This document shows positions 15,662 through 25,013 of a stretch of DNA of 35,930 nucleotides, one piece after another. Position 1 is the first letter of the stretch, and each line of letters starts with the position of its first letter. Made by a program: the position numbers and the translations under genes. Under the pieces are notes generated by a model. The model ran no database searches, was not told the origin of the DNA, and saw only the letters and a list, made by a program, of their open reading frames with translations. Source of the stretch: an uncultured Rhodospirillales bacterium (GTDB lineage: Bacteria; Pseudomonadota; Alphaproteobacteria; Acetobacterales; Acetobacteraceae); contig CAIPHQ010000301.1 of NCBI GenBank assembly GCA_903864895.1, forward strand, positions 1-35,930. Direction: 5' to 3'.

Positions 15662-18151
15662 GTGTCCGATATCGATATTCTGACAGGACACACTGCTGCG
15701 CCGGAACCGGGCTTGATGCTTGAGGTTCTGGATTTTCTACCGGCTGGTATTTTGGTTCTTGATATCGTTGCCGCCGAAAACATCAAGATCATTTTTGCCA
15801 ACAAGGCGGCTCTGGCCGTGCTTGGCAGATCGCTCGCTGACGTGCTCGGCAGGCCCTTGTGTGACTTCGTGGACCCGGAACTGGCCAAATTTGCCCAGTC
15901 CCGCTTGGCCGCCGCCGTGGCCGGACAGGCATTGCCCGAGCTGGAATACCGCCTGCAGCGCGGCGACGGGCGTGTCTGCCGGGTGCGCTGCCAGAGCAGG
16001 AGGCTGCCCGGCATTGCAGCGGGTGCAAGTGAACGGGTGCTCACCACCATTCGCGACGCTGATGAACTGCCAACCCCGCCCGGCCCGGCCGGCGACGCGC
16101 ACGCCAGCACGCTGCGGCGGCAGAACTGGGCGCTGAACGCCTACTCCCGGTCGCTGTCCGCCATCGTCCGCCCGGGCCAGCTTGACGCGCAGCTTGGACA
16201 TATCTGTCAGGCCCTGGTGGACGAGTCGCCCTACGAACTCGCCAGCATTGCCATTCCCGTTGATGCACCGGGCAGACCAGTACGCTGCGTTGCATCGGCT
16301 GGCCCGGCCTCGGCCTATCTGGACGGGCTTCAGGTCAGTTGGGCCGCTGACGTCCCGGAGGGGCGCGGCCCCGGCGGGCTGGCGTTGCGGGACGGTGTGC
16401 CGACGATTGTCAGCGACGTGGTTGACGCGGCAGTGATGGTGCCATGGCAACAGCGATTGCAGCGGTTTGGACTGAAATCCACTGTCACAGTGCCCTGTAT
16501 GGCGGCCGGGAAGCCGGTGGCAGCACTTGGCGTTTATTCGTCGGTGCCGAACGCCTTTGGACCGGAAGAACTGGCGGTCTTCCAAAGGCTCAGCGACGAA
16601 ATCGGCTTTCTGATCAGCCTTGATGCCGAACGCACCCAGTTCCGCGCCGCCGACGCCAGGCTGGCAGAACTGGTCGAGCGCGGCCCGGCCATTCTGTTTC
16701 AAAGCATCGTCTCGCCCGGCCGCTCCGAGAAGATGATCTACACCTCGCCCAACATGGCGGAAATCACCGGTTATTCGATGGAAATTCTTGCGGACCAGGA
16801 GCGGTCCTGGCAGGCCATGACTGATCCGGCGATCAACGCCCAGTGGCCCGAAGTGCGGGACCGCGCGCTGCAAACCGGGGCCGCGCAATGGGAATATCCG
16901 CTGCGCCGGGCCGACGGCACCATCCTGCGCATCCTGTCGAGTTGCCGTGCCGAGCCGCGCGGTGACGGGTCGTGGCTGCTGACCGGCACGATGCTGGACG
17001 TCACGGCCCAGCGCGCGGCCGAGGCGGAACTGGAACGCGCAAGGCGGCAGATGCAGTTGGCGGTGGATGCCGGGCCGGGCGCGCTGATGCTGCAACGGGT
17101 GTATCCGGACAAGCCGGCCGAATGCTCCTTTGTCTCGGCGGCCATCGAGCGGATCACCGGCTACACGGCGGCCGAAACCATGGTGTCGGCCCTGCGGGAG
17201 GCCACCGTCCATCCCGATGATATCGCGGCCCTCGCGGCCAGCGACGCCAAGACGCTGGCGATGGAGCCTTCGGAGCTGACCTTTCGTGTTCGCACCAAGA
17301 CCGGCGAATGGCGCTGGCTGCACGCGGCCGTCCGCCCGGTGGAACGGCGCGCGGATGGCTCGGTGGACGAAGTGATCTATGTCGAGGACGTTACCGGCCA
17401 GAAGGAACAGCAGGCCCGCGCGCTGCACACCGCCGAACTGATGATGCTGGGCGAGATGACCACGTCGATGGCCCATGAACTGAACCAGCCGCTCGCCATC
17501 ATGAGCATGGCCGCCGAAAATGCCCTGCGCGACGTGAACGATCCGGCCCGTGCGCCAATGGTGGTGAAACGTCTGGAACGCATTCAGGAACAGGCCATGC
17601 GCGCGGGCAAGGTGATCGAGCAGTTGCGCGTGTTCGGCCGCTCGCATGAGATGGAGCCGGGCATCGCCCCGCTGCAAACCGTCATCGAAGGCGGGCTGGT
17701 GCTGGGCCGCATCAAGCTGCGCAACAGCGGGGTTGCGCTGACGGGCACAGTGCAGCCGGGCCTGCACGTGCAGGGCAACGTGCTGCTGCTGGAACAGGTA
17801 GTGCTGAACCTGATCTCCAGCGCCTGTGACGCCTATGACACCCGGGCCGCCGCCGGGCATACCGATACGCGGGTGCTGGACATCAACGCGGCGCTGGCCG
17901 ATGGGCGTGTGGTGATCAGCGTGGCCGACCGGGCAGGCGGCATCCCCGAGAGTGTGCTGAGCCGTGTGTTCGAGCCGTTTTTCACCACCAAACTGGCCAG
18001 CAAGGGCACCGGGGTCGGGCTGTCCTTCTGCTTCGGCGTGATTGCCGACATGCAGGGCACCATCACCGCGCACAACGCCGATGGCGGCGCGGTGTTCACC
18101 ATCAGCCTGCCCGCCGGCACGCCCGAGGCTGTACCTTGCGCCATGCCGTAA
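15662..18151 (+). CDS. Soluble PAS-GAF-PAS-PAS sensor histidine kinase with degenerate ATP site
   Basis: 829 residues. GTG 15662 is 5 nt after AGGGGA; an overlapping TTG at 15659 is too close to it. No membrane segments, so it senses inside the cell. PAS1 (about 18-130, PAGILVLDIVAAENIKIIFANKAAL), a GAF domain (about 165-320, with TVTVPCMAAGKPVAALGVYS), PAS2 (about 335-455, YTSPNMAEITGYS), PAS3 with PAC (about 465-585, SFVSAAIERITGYTAAE and GEWRWLHAAVRPVERR), then HisKA with H605 in SMAHELNQPLAI and a HATPase domain. In the HATPase, the N box reads NLISSACDAY, with Ser720 where the Mg-binding Asn is expected, and the G1 box reads DRAGGI instead of D-x-G-x-G; F box (FEPFFTTK) and G2 box (KGTGVGLS) are intact. 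No cognate regulator adjacent. Lies 88 nt before the peptide-transporter genes. Confidence 0.92.
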   Translation: MSDIDILTGHTAAPEPGLMLEVLDFLPAGILVLDIVAAENIKIIFANKAALAVLGRSLADVLGRPLCDFVDPELAKFAQSRLAAAVAGQALPELEYRLQRGDGRVCRVRCQSRRLPGIAAGASERVLTTIRDADELPTPPGPAGDAHASTLRRQNWALNAYSRSLSAIVRPGQLDAQLGHICQALVDESPYELASIAIPVDAPGRPVRCVASAGPASAYLDGLQVSWAADVPEGRGPGGLALRDGVPTIVSDVVDAAVMVPWQQRLQRFGLKSTVTVPCMAAGKPVAALGVYSSVPNAFGPEELAVFQRLSDEIGFLISLDAERTQFRAADARLAELVERGPAILFQSIVSPGRSEKMIYTSPNMAEITGYSMEILADQERSWQAMTDPAINAQWPEVRDRALQTGAAQWEYPLRRADGTILRILSSCRAEPRGDGSWLLTGTMLDVTAQRAAEAELERARRQMQLAVDAGPGALMLQRVYPDKPAECSFVSAAIERITGYTAAETMVSALREATVHPDDIAALAASDAKTLAMEPSELTFRVRTKTGEWRWLHAAVRPVERRADGSVDEVIYVEDVTGQKEQQARALHTAELMMLGEMTTSMAHELNQPLAIMSMAAENALRDVNDPARAPMVVKRLERIQEQAMRAGKVIEQLRVFGRSHEMEPGIAPLQTVIEGGLVLGRIKLRNSGVALTGTVQPGLHVQGNVLLLEQVVLNLISSACDAYDTRAAAGHTDTRVLDINAALADGRVVISVADRAGGIPESVLSRVFEPFFTTKLASKGTGVGLSFCFGVIADMQGTITAHNADGGAVFTISLPAGTPEAVPCAMP

Positions 18152-18158
18152 CGACCGC

Positions 18159-18187
18159 GCGCCCCGCTTGACCAGCGGGCGGGGCGC
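18159..18187 (+). terminator. GC hairpin after PAS kinase
   Basis: 9-bp perfect stem GCGCCCCGC / GCGGGGCGC with an 11-nt loop between the kinase stop (18151) and the substrate-binding protein start (18240). No T-run. It suggests the transporter has its own promoter in the short remaining spacer, or that read-through is partial. Confidence 0.5.
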
Positions 18188-18239
18188 TGGTGTGCTCCCA
18201 ATCGACCCTGGCGCGCGGCCGGGACGGGGGAGAGTCCGA

Positions 18240-19715
18240 ATGACCAAGCTGCTCGCTGTTGCACTGGCCGGCACGCTGCTGATCGGCGCTGGCGTGGCGA
18301 ATGCCAAGGACACCATCACCGTCGGCATGGTGCTGGAACCGCCGGGCCTCGACCCGACCGCCGGGGCGGCGTCGGCCATCCGCGAGGTCACTTACGCCAA
18401 CATCTATGAAGGCCTCACCCGCATCGACGCGAAGGGGGAGGTGCAGGCAGGGCTGGCGGAAAGCTGGAAGATCTCGCCGGACGGCCTGACCTACACGTTC
18501 AAGCTGATCCACGGCGTGAAGTTCCACGATGGCACGCCGTTCGATTGCAGCATCGTGCAATTCTCCTACGGCCGCGCCGTGGCGGCAGACAGCACCAACG
18601 CGCAGAAGCAGTTGTTCGAGCCCATCGCCAGCACCGACTGCCCGGATGCCAGCACAGCGGTCATCAAGCTCAAGCGCCCCACCGCGCTGTTCCTGTTCGA
18701 CATGGGCTGGGGCGATGCGGTGATGCTGTCGCCGAAATCGGTGGCCACCAACAAGACCAACCCGGTCGGCACCGGGCCGTTCAAGTTCAAACAGTGGATT
18801 CCCGGCGACCGCGTCGAACTCGAGCGCAACCCCGAATACTGGGGCGCGCAGCCGAAACTCGCCGCCGTCACCTTCAAGTTCGTCGCCGACCCATCCTCGG
18901 CCACCGCTGCCGTACTGGCAGGCGACATCGATGCCTTCCCGCTGTTCCCCGCCCCGGAAGCGATCGACCAGTTCAAGGCCAATGCCAATTTCGCGGTGCA
19001 TACCGGCACCACCGAAGGCAAGACGATTCTGGCGCTGAACAACACCCGCAAACCGTTCGACGATGTGCGCGTGCGGCAGGCATTGGCCTACGCCATCGAC
19101 CGCAAGGCGCTGATCGAAGGCGCGCAATCTGGCTACGGTGCCCCCATCGGCTCGCACTACACGCCCGGCGACCCCGGCTATATCGACCTGACCGGGGTGT
19201 ATCCTTACAACCCGGCCAAGGCGAAGGAATTGCTGGCCGCCGCCGGTATCAAGCCCGGCTTCACCATCACGCTGCAACTGCCCCCGCCCACCTACGCCCG
19301 CCGTGGTGGTGAGGTGATTGCCGCGATGCTGGAACAGGTGGGCATCACTGCCAAACTCGTGCCCATCGAATGGGGCCAGTGGCTCGATCAGGTGTTCACC
19401 CGCACCGACTTCGACGCCACCATCATCAGCCACACCGAAGCGCGCGATCTGGATATCTACGCGCGTGACAAATACTACTTCAACTACAGCAGCGCCGAAT
19501 ACAAAGCCCTGTACAAGAAGTTCGTGGAAGCCACCGACCCGGTCACGCAGACGGCGCTGGTGGCAGCCTTGCAGACCAAGCTGTCGCAGGACGAGCCCAA
19601 CGTGTTCCTGTTCGCGCTGGCCAAGGTCGGTGTGGCCAACGCCAAGCTGAAAGGCCTGTGGGACAACGACCCGGTGCCCGCCAACGACATGACGGGCGTG
19701 AGCTGGGCGGAGTGA
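18240..19715 (+). CDS. Peptide ABC transporter substrate-binding protein (SBP family 5)
   Basis: 491 residues from ATG 18240, with GGGGGAGAG upstream. Signal peptide MTKLLAVALAGTLLIGAG with a cleavage site after VANA (about residue 22), so it is periplasmic. Family 5 signature follows: GMVLEPPGLDPTAGAAS, ITEGL-type YANIYEGLTRID, AESWKISPDGLTYTFKLIHGVKFHDGTPF, then NPVGTGPFKF and FDDVRVRQALAYAIDRKAL. DppA/OppA-type proteins deliver di- or oligopeptides, but relatives bind nickel-chelates, glutathione or opines. First gene of the five-gene transporter; a stem-loop follows it, as often seen where the binding protein is made in excess over the permease. Confidence 0.95.
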   Translation: MTKLLAVALAGTLLIGAGVANAKDTITVGMVLEPPGLDPTAGAASAIREVTYANIYEGLTRIDAKGEVQAGLAESWKISPDGLTYTFKLIHGVKFHDGTPFDCSIVQFSYGRAVAADSTNAQKQLFEPIASTDCPDASTAVIKLKRPTALFLFDMGWGDAVMLSPKSVATNKTNPVGTGPFKFKQWIPGDRVELERNPEYWGAQPKLAAVTFKFVADPSSATAAVLAGDIDAFPLFPAPEAIDQFKANANFAVHTGTTEGKTILALNNTRKPFDDVRVRQALAYAIDRKALIEGAQSGYGAPIGSHYTPGDPGYIDLTGVYPYNPAKAKELLAAAGIKPGFTITLQLPPPTYARRGGEVIAAMLEQVGITAKLVPIEWGQWLDQVFTRTDFDATIISHTEARDLDIYARDKYYFNYSSAEYKALYKKFVEATDPVTQTALVAALQTKLSQDEPNVFLFALAKVGVANAKLKGLWDNDPVPANDMTGVSWAE

Positions 19716-19723
19716 GGGCGGCT

Positions 19724-19762
19724 CCCTCACCCTCCCATGCCGCACGCATGGGAGAGTGAGGG
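19724..19762. repeat. REP-like palindrome between binding protein and permease genes
   Basis: 17-nt arms CCCTCACCCTCCCATGC and GCATGGGAGAGTGAGGG, one mismatch, 5-nt loop. It is similar in style (CCCTC...GAGGG) to the palindrome at 31187-31211, suggesting a dispersed intergenic element. Here it may act as a 3' mRNA stabiliser or partial terminator within the transporter operon. Confidence 0.65.
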
Positions 19763-19780
19763 CCAGCGCACCCGCCAAGC

Positions 19781-20731
19781 GTGACCACCTACCTCCTCCG
19801 CCGCCTGGCCATCCTGCTGCTGACGTTGCTGGCAGCCTCGCTGGTGGTGTTCATCGTGCTGCAAGTCCTGCCCGGCGACCCCGCCGCGCTGATGCTGGGC
19901 ACAGGCGCGCGAGAGGACACACTGGCCGCCCTGCGCGCCCGCCTCGGCCTCGATGCGCCCTTGCCGCTGCGCTATCTGCGCTGGGCGGGCGGGATGCTGC
20001 TCGGGGATTTCGGGGTCAGCTACACCTATGGCGTGCCGGTGGCGGACCTGATCCGCCAGCGTGTGGCGGTCAGCCTGCCGCTCGCGGCGATGGCCATCGT
20101 GCTGTCCACTGCCATCGCCATCCCCACCGGCGTCTGGGCCGCCTCCCGGCGCGGGCGGGCCAGTGATGCGGCGGCGATGGGGGTGGCGCAGATTGGCGTG
20201 GCACTGCCGAATTTCTGGCTGGGCATCCTGCTGGTGCTGGCCTTCGCGGTGAAACTGCCGTGGTTTCCGGCCAGCGGCTTTCCCGGCTGGGCCGCAGGCC
20301 CGCGCCCGGCCCTTGCCGCGCTGATCCTGCCCGCCATCGCGCTCGCCCTGCCGCAGGCCGCCATTCTGGCCCGCGTCACCCGTGCGGCCGTGCTGGAAAC
20401 GCTGGGCGAGGATTTCGTCCGCACTGCCCGCGCCAAGGGGCTGACGCAGCGCGCAGCCCTGTGGCGGCATGCGGTGCCCAATGCGCTGATCCCGGTGGTA
20501 ACGCTGCTGGGCCTGCAGTTTTCGTTTCTGCTGGCAGGCACGGTCATCATCGAAAACGTGTTCACGCTGCCGGGTCTGGGCCGTCTGGTGTTTCAGGCCA
20601 TCACCCAGCGCGACCTGATCGTGGTGCAGGATCTGGTCGTACTGCTGGCGTGCAGCGTCATCATGGTGAACTTCGCCGTCGATCTCGCCGCCGCATGGCT
20701 CGACCCGCGCCTGCGGGCATCCGCCACATGA
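19781..20731 (+). CDS. Peptide ABC transporter permease, DppB type
   Basis: 316 residues from GTG 19781; the ribosome site is weak. Six membrane helices: residues 9-30, then about 98-120, 133-158, a helix after the ASGFPG loop, and two near 235-300. The BPD-transporter inner-membrane EAA loop is readable as LGEDFVRTARAKGLTQRAALWRHAVPNALIPV. The N-terminal LLRRLAILLLTLLAASLVVFIVLQVLPGDPA is diagnostic for DppB/OppB. Forms the channel with the next gene (10-nt gap). Confidence 0.95.
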   Translation: MTTYLLRRLAILLLTLLAASLVVFIVLQVLPGDPAALMLGTGAREDTLAALRARLGLDAPLPLRYLRWAGGMLLGDFGVSYTYGVPVADLIRQRVAVSLPLAAMAIVLSTAIAIPTGVWAASRRGRASDAAAMGVAQIGVALPNFWLGILLVLAFAVKLPWFPASGFPGWAAGPRPALAALILPAIALALPQAAILARVTRAAVLETLGEDFVRTARAKGLTQRAALWRHAVPNALIPVVTLLGLQFSFLLAGTVIIENVFTLPGLGRLVFQAITQRDLIVVQDLVVLLACSVIMVNFAVDLAAAWLDPRLRASAT

Positions 20732-20741
20732 GCGGGGGCAC

Positions 20742-21563
20742 ATGAGCGCGTGGCGCAGCGCCGGGCTGCTCACCGGGGCCGCCATCACCGCGCTGATGGT
20801 GGCCGTTGCACTGGTCGCGCTGGTCTGGACGCCGTACCCGCCCACCGCCATCGACATCCCGCACAAACTCGCGGGCCTGTCGGCGGCGCATCCGCTGGGC
20901 ACTGACCCGCTGGGGCGGGACGTGCTGTCGATGCTGATGGCTGGTGCCCATGCCTCGCTGTCGGTGGCGCTGATTGCCGTGGTAGTGGGCGCGGGCCTCG
21001 GCGTGCCACTCGGCGCGCTCGCGGCGGCGCGCGGTGGCTGGATGGATGACGCGCTGATGCGCGCCGCCGATCTGGCGTTCGCCTTTCCCGCACTGCTCAC
21101 GGCGGTGATGATCACCGCACTGGCCGGGCCGGGGGCGGCGAACGCCATGCTGGCCATCGGCATTTTCAACATCCCGGTGTTCGCGCGCGTCACCCGCGGC
21201 AGTGCGCGCGGGCTGTGGCAGCGCGACTTCGTGCTGGCCGCCCGCACCTCCGGGCGCGGTGACATTGCCATCACCGTGCTGCACATCCTGCCCAACATCG
21301 CCGCCGTGCTGCTGGTGCAGGCCACCATCCAGTTCGCATTGGCCATCGTGGCGGAGGCCGGGCTGTCCTATGTCGGGCTGGGCACGCAGCCGCCGCAGCC
21401 AAGCTGGGGGCGGATGCTGAACGATGCGCAGACCTACATCTTCCGCGCCCCATTGCTGGCGGTGTTTCCGGGGGCTGCCATCACGCTGTCGGTGCTCGGC
21501 CTCAATTTGCTCGGCGACGGCTTGCAGGATTTGCTCGACCCGCGCGTGCGGCGGCAGCGCTGA
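20742..21563 (+). CDS. Peptide ABC transporter permease, DppC type
   Basis: 273 residues from ATG 20742. N-terminal helix (about 8-30), then HPLGTDPLGRDVLSMLMAGAHASLSVALIAV, the hallmark of DppC/OppC, several further helices, and the EAA loop RGLWQRDFVLAARTSGRGDIAITVLHILPNI. Ends with LNLLGDGLQDLLDPR, typical of the family. The last base of its TGA is the first of the next ATG, so translation is coupled to the ATPase. Confidence 0.95.
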   Translation: MSAWRSAGLLTGAAITALMVAVALVALVWTPYPPTAIDIPHKLAGLSAAHPLGTDPLGRDVLSMLMAGAHASLSVALIAVVVGAGLGVPLGALAAARGGWMDDALMRAADLAFAFPALLTAVMITALAGPGAANAMLAIGIFNIPVFARVTRGSARGLWQRDFVLAARTSGRGDIAITVLHILPNIAAVLLVQATIQFALAIVAEAGLSYVGLGTQPPQPSWGRMLNDAQTYIFRAPLLAVFPGAAITLSVLGLNLLGDGLQDLLDPRVRRQR

Positions 21564-22482
21564 TGCTGAGCGTGGAAAACCTCACCGTCACGCTGCCGGG
21601 CGGGGTGGAAATCCTGTCAGGCGTGTCCCTGGCCCTGCCGCGCGGCGCCGCGCTGGGCTTGGTGGGGGAAAGCGGCAGCGGCAAATCCATGACGGCACTG
21701 GCCATCATGGGCCTGCTGCCGCCCGGCGCGGTGGCGGGCGGGCGGGTGGTGTTGGACGGGCAGGATCTGCTGGCACTGGACGACGCCGCCCTGTGCCGGG
21801 TGCGCGGCCAGCGCATCGGCATGGTGTTTCAGGAACCGATGACGGCGTTGAACCCGCTGATGTCCATCGGCGCACAGGTGGCCGAACCGCTGCGCTGGCA
21901 TCTGCGGCAGACCCGGCATGAGGCGGCACGCCACGCCCGCGCCTTGCTGGACCGTGTGGGGCTGGCTGACATTCCCGCCCGGCGCTACCCGCACCAACTC
22001 TCCGGCGGCCAGCGCCAGCGTGTGGCCATTGCCATGGCGCTGGCCTGCAACCCCACGCTGCTGATCGCCGACGAACCCACCACGGCGCTGGATGTAACAG
22101 TACAGGCGCAGGTGCTGGACCTGCTGGCCGATCTGGCGGCCGAGCGCGGCATGGCACTGCTGCTGATCACGCACGATCTCGGCGTGGTCAGCGAAACCGC
22201 GCGTGAGATGGCGGTGATGTATGCCGGGCGCGTGGTAGAGCAGGGGGCAACGCCGGACGTGTTCGCCCGCATGGCGCACCCCTACACCCGCGCGCTGTTC
22301 GCCGCCTCACCGCATCTGGCCCACGGCGTCACTGCCCCGATTCCGGGGCAGGTGCCAGACCCGCAGCACCGCCCGCCGGGCTGCCCTTTCGCACCGCGCT
22401 GCACCCGCGTGCAGCCGGACTGCACGCGCGCCGTGCCGCCACTGCGGGCGGATGTGGCCTGCTTTCACCCGCATTCGCCGCC

Positions 22483-22486
<4 letters not shown>
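21563..22486 (+). CDS. Peptide ABC transporter ATP-binding protein, DppD type
   Basis: 307 residues. Walker A GESGSGKS (about 36-43), Q-loop [12 protein letters not shown], signature LSGGQRQR, Walker [13 protein letters not shown], switch His in ITHDLGVV. The C-terminal oligopeptide domain contains AHPYTRALF and a cysteine cluster ([12 protein letters not shown]); in several DppD-type proteins such cysteines bind an iron-sulfur cluster. Stop overlaps the next start by 4 nt. Confidence 0.96.
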
Positions 22487-23427
<941 letters not shown>

Positions 23428-24426
23428 TTATCCGCCAAATCGGTCGCGCCAGCTTGGCAGCGCGCCGGGATAGGGCAGGGCGGCCGCCTCGAACACGCCG
23501 CGCCCGATGGCGCGCGCAAACGCCAGCGTGGCGGCGTGGCCCAGCAGCGTCAGGTCCTGCACCGCATCGCCCAATGGCGCCTTGCCGGTCGCGGCGGCAA
23601 AGATGGTGTCGCCATCCCACGGCGCGTGCGCGGGCAGGATGGCGCGGGCCAGCCCGTCATGCGCCATGATTGCCAGCCGTTTGGCCTGCGGTTTGGTCAG
23701 CACCGCATCGGTCAGAATCACGCCGATGGTCGTCGCCGGCTGCGGGCGGCCCTTCAGCCGTGGCGCCAGATCGGCGGGTGCAATCTGCGCGGGCCAGCCC
23801 AACCCGCCGAACTCCGCCTCCACCTCAAACGGGGCCGCCCAGAAATGCGGCCCGCTGCCAATCAAGGGCGTGCCGACGGCGTTCACCACCGCAATCGCCA
23901 GCACATTATGCCCCGACTCGGTGGTGGCGCTCGCCGCACCCAGCCCGCCTTTCACCGTGGACGTGGTCGCCCCGGTGCCCGCGCCGATGCTGCCCAGCGC
24001 GAACGCACCGCCCGAAGCGGCCATCGCTGCCGCGTAGCCAAGTTCACAATATGGTGAATAACGGCCCCAGTTTTTGTCGCCGCCGTTCATAAGATCGAAA
24101 ATAATCGCTTGTGAAACAAGTGGCAGCCGCAACCCGGCGAATGGGGTGCCGCGCCCGGCTTCGCGCAACGCCGCCTGCACCCCGCCCGCCGCATCCAGCC
24201 CATAGGTGGACCCGCCGGACAGCACCAGCGCATCCACCCGTTCCAGTGTGGATTCAAGCTCCAGCAGGCCCGTATCGCGTCCGCCGGGGGCACCGCCCAG
24301 CACCATGCAGGACGCCACGGCGGGGTCATCGAACAGAATCGCGGTCACACCAGACCCGAGAGTAAAATTCTCCGCATGTCCGATAGAGATTCCAGCCAGC
24401 ACGGATTTGAAATTGCGCGTGTTCAT
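23428..24426 (-). CDS. P1-family (DmpA/NylC-like) self-processing peptidase
   Basis: 332 residues from ATG 24426; GGGAG about 10 nt upstream supports it over a GTG at 24447 that includes that site in its coding sequence. P1 features: VSIGHAE-type N-terminus, LSGGSTYGLDAAGGV (70-82), QAIIFDL, the glycine-rich GTGATTSTVKGGLG, and the nucleophile strand PATTIGVILTD, where T232 aligns with the self-cleavage Thr of NylC (N-TT there, A-TT here), and DGDTIFAAAT near the end. The family cleaves N-terminal residues, D-amino-acid peptides or amide oligomers after splitting into alpha and beta chains. No signal peptide. Position next to a peptide importer suggests it degrades imported peptides or amides. 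Confidence 0.9.
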   Translation of the reverse strand: MNTRNFKSVLAGISIGHAENFTLGSGVTAILFDDPAVASCMVLGGAPGGRDTGLLELESTLERVDALVLSGGSTYGLDAAGGVQAALREAGRGTPFAGLRLPLVSQAIIFDLMNGGDKNWGRYSPYCELGYAAAMAASGGAFALGSIGAGTGATTSTVKGGLGAASATTESGHNVLAIAVVNAVGTPLIGSGPHFWAAPFEVEAEFGGLGWPAQIAPADLAPRLKGRPQPATTIGVILTDAVLTKPQAKRLAIMAHDGLARAILPAHAPWDGDTIFAAATGKAPLGDAVQDLTLLGHAATLAFARAIGRGVFEAAALPYPGALPSWRDRFGG

Positions 24427-24460
24427 TCGATGGGCTCCCTCACTCACTTGTACCCAAATT

Positions 24461-24543
24461 ATTGCGCTGTGGCAATTTCAAAATCCGCACGAAATGATGA
24501 ATTGCATCTTGATGCAACGTACTTTCTTGATACGGTCATCAAG
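24461..24543. promoter_or_regulatory. Cluster of three dyads in AT-rich divergent promoter
   Basis: In the 170-nt spacer between the P1 peptidase and the small protein at 24597, three inverted repeats stand out: ATTGC-N6-GCAAT (24461-24476), TTGCATC-TT-GATGCAA (24502-24517, perfect) and CTTGAT-N6-ATCAAG (24526-24543). The spacer is far more AT-rich than its surroundings. They look like operators; the binding proteins are unknown. The third resembles an FNR box, but its 6-nt centre is 2 nt too long. Confidence 0.5.
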
Positions 24544-24596
24544 CGAATGGTCGGATAGCTGATGGGAAAATAGTAGCTCAGTTTGCAGGTTGTTAT

Positions 24597-24995
24597 ATGA
24601 CCGAACATAATCATGCTGAAATCGAATTTTCTGCGGCAGTGCCCGACACCAGACCAGTGGTGCCGTCCGGCGGCCATGCCAGTGACGTGTTCGACGACAC
24701 CGAGTTTGCCACGCTGCTGCTGATGGCGCTGAACCGCATGGCCGCACGCAGCAAGCGCGGGCAGGCCGATCTTGTTGCGGCATTGCGCGGGGCCGGGCTG
24801 TCCGCGCCGCGGCGGCGGGTGCGCGCCGCGCTGCGCCTGCTGCAAGCGCAGGGCGCCATCGACAATCTGGTGCCGCTGTCCGATGGCGGGCTGCTGCTCA
24901 CTGTCACCAATATCGCGCCGGACTCGGCCAGCGGTCTGTCGCAGTGGTGGACCGCCGAAGACCGGCCCGGCGACGACCTCGAAACCGTGATCTGA
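24597..24995 (+). CDS. Small winged-helix-like protein, unrecognised
   Basis: 132 residues from ATG 24597, ribosome site weak (AGGT). The first 35 residues are acidic and probably disordered. Residues about 38-110 (TLLLMALNRMAARSKRG, then ADLVAALRGAGLSAPRRRVRAALRLLQAQGAIDN, then VPLSDGGLLLTVTN) read as three helices with an Arg-rich third helix followed by a two-strand wing, the layout of a winged HTH. The C-terminus is acidic (TAEDRPGDDLE). I do not recognise a named family. It could bind the dyads just upstream and regulate itself and the divergent peptidase; this is inference. It converges on GT9 with an 18-nt gap. Confidence 0.6.
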   Translation: MTEHNHAEIEFSAAVPDTRPVVPSGGHASDVFDDTEFATLLLMALNRMAARSKRGQADLVAALRGAGLSAPRRRVRAALRLLQAQGAIDNLVPLSDGGLLLTVTNIAPDSASGLSQWWTAEDRPGDDLETVI

Positions 24996-25013
24996 GCCCG
25001 GCCTGCTGCCATT

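Noticed and set aside
15737-18391. 884-codon minus-strand ORF opposite the PAS kinase
   Set aside because: No recognisable domains and composition of a complement frame; the plus strand reads clear PAS, GAF, HisKA and HATPase motifs.
24526-24543. CTTGAT-N6-ATCAAG as an FNR box
   Set aside because: FNR/FixK half-sites TTGAT/ATCAA need a 4-nt centre; here it is 6 nt. Kept only as an unassigned dyad.
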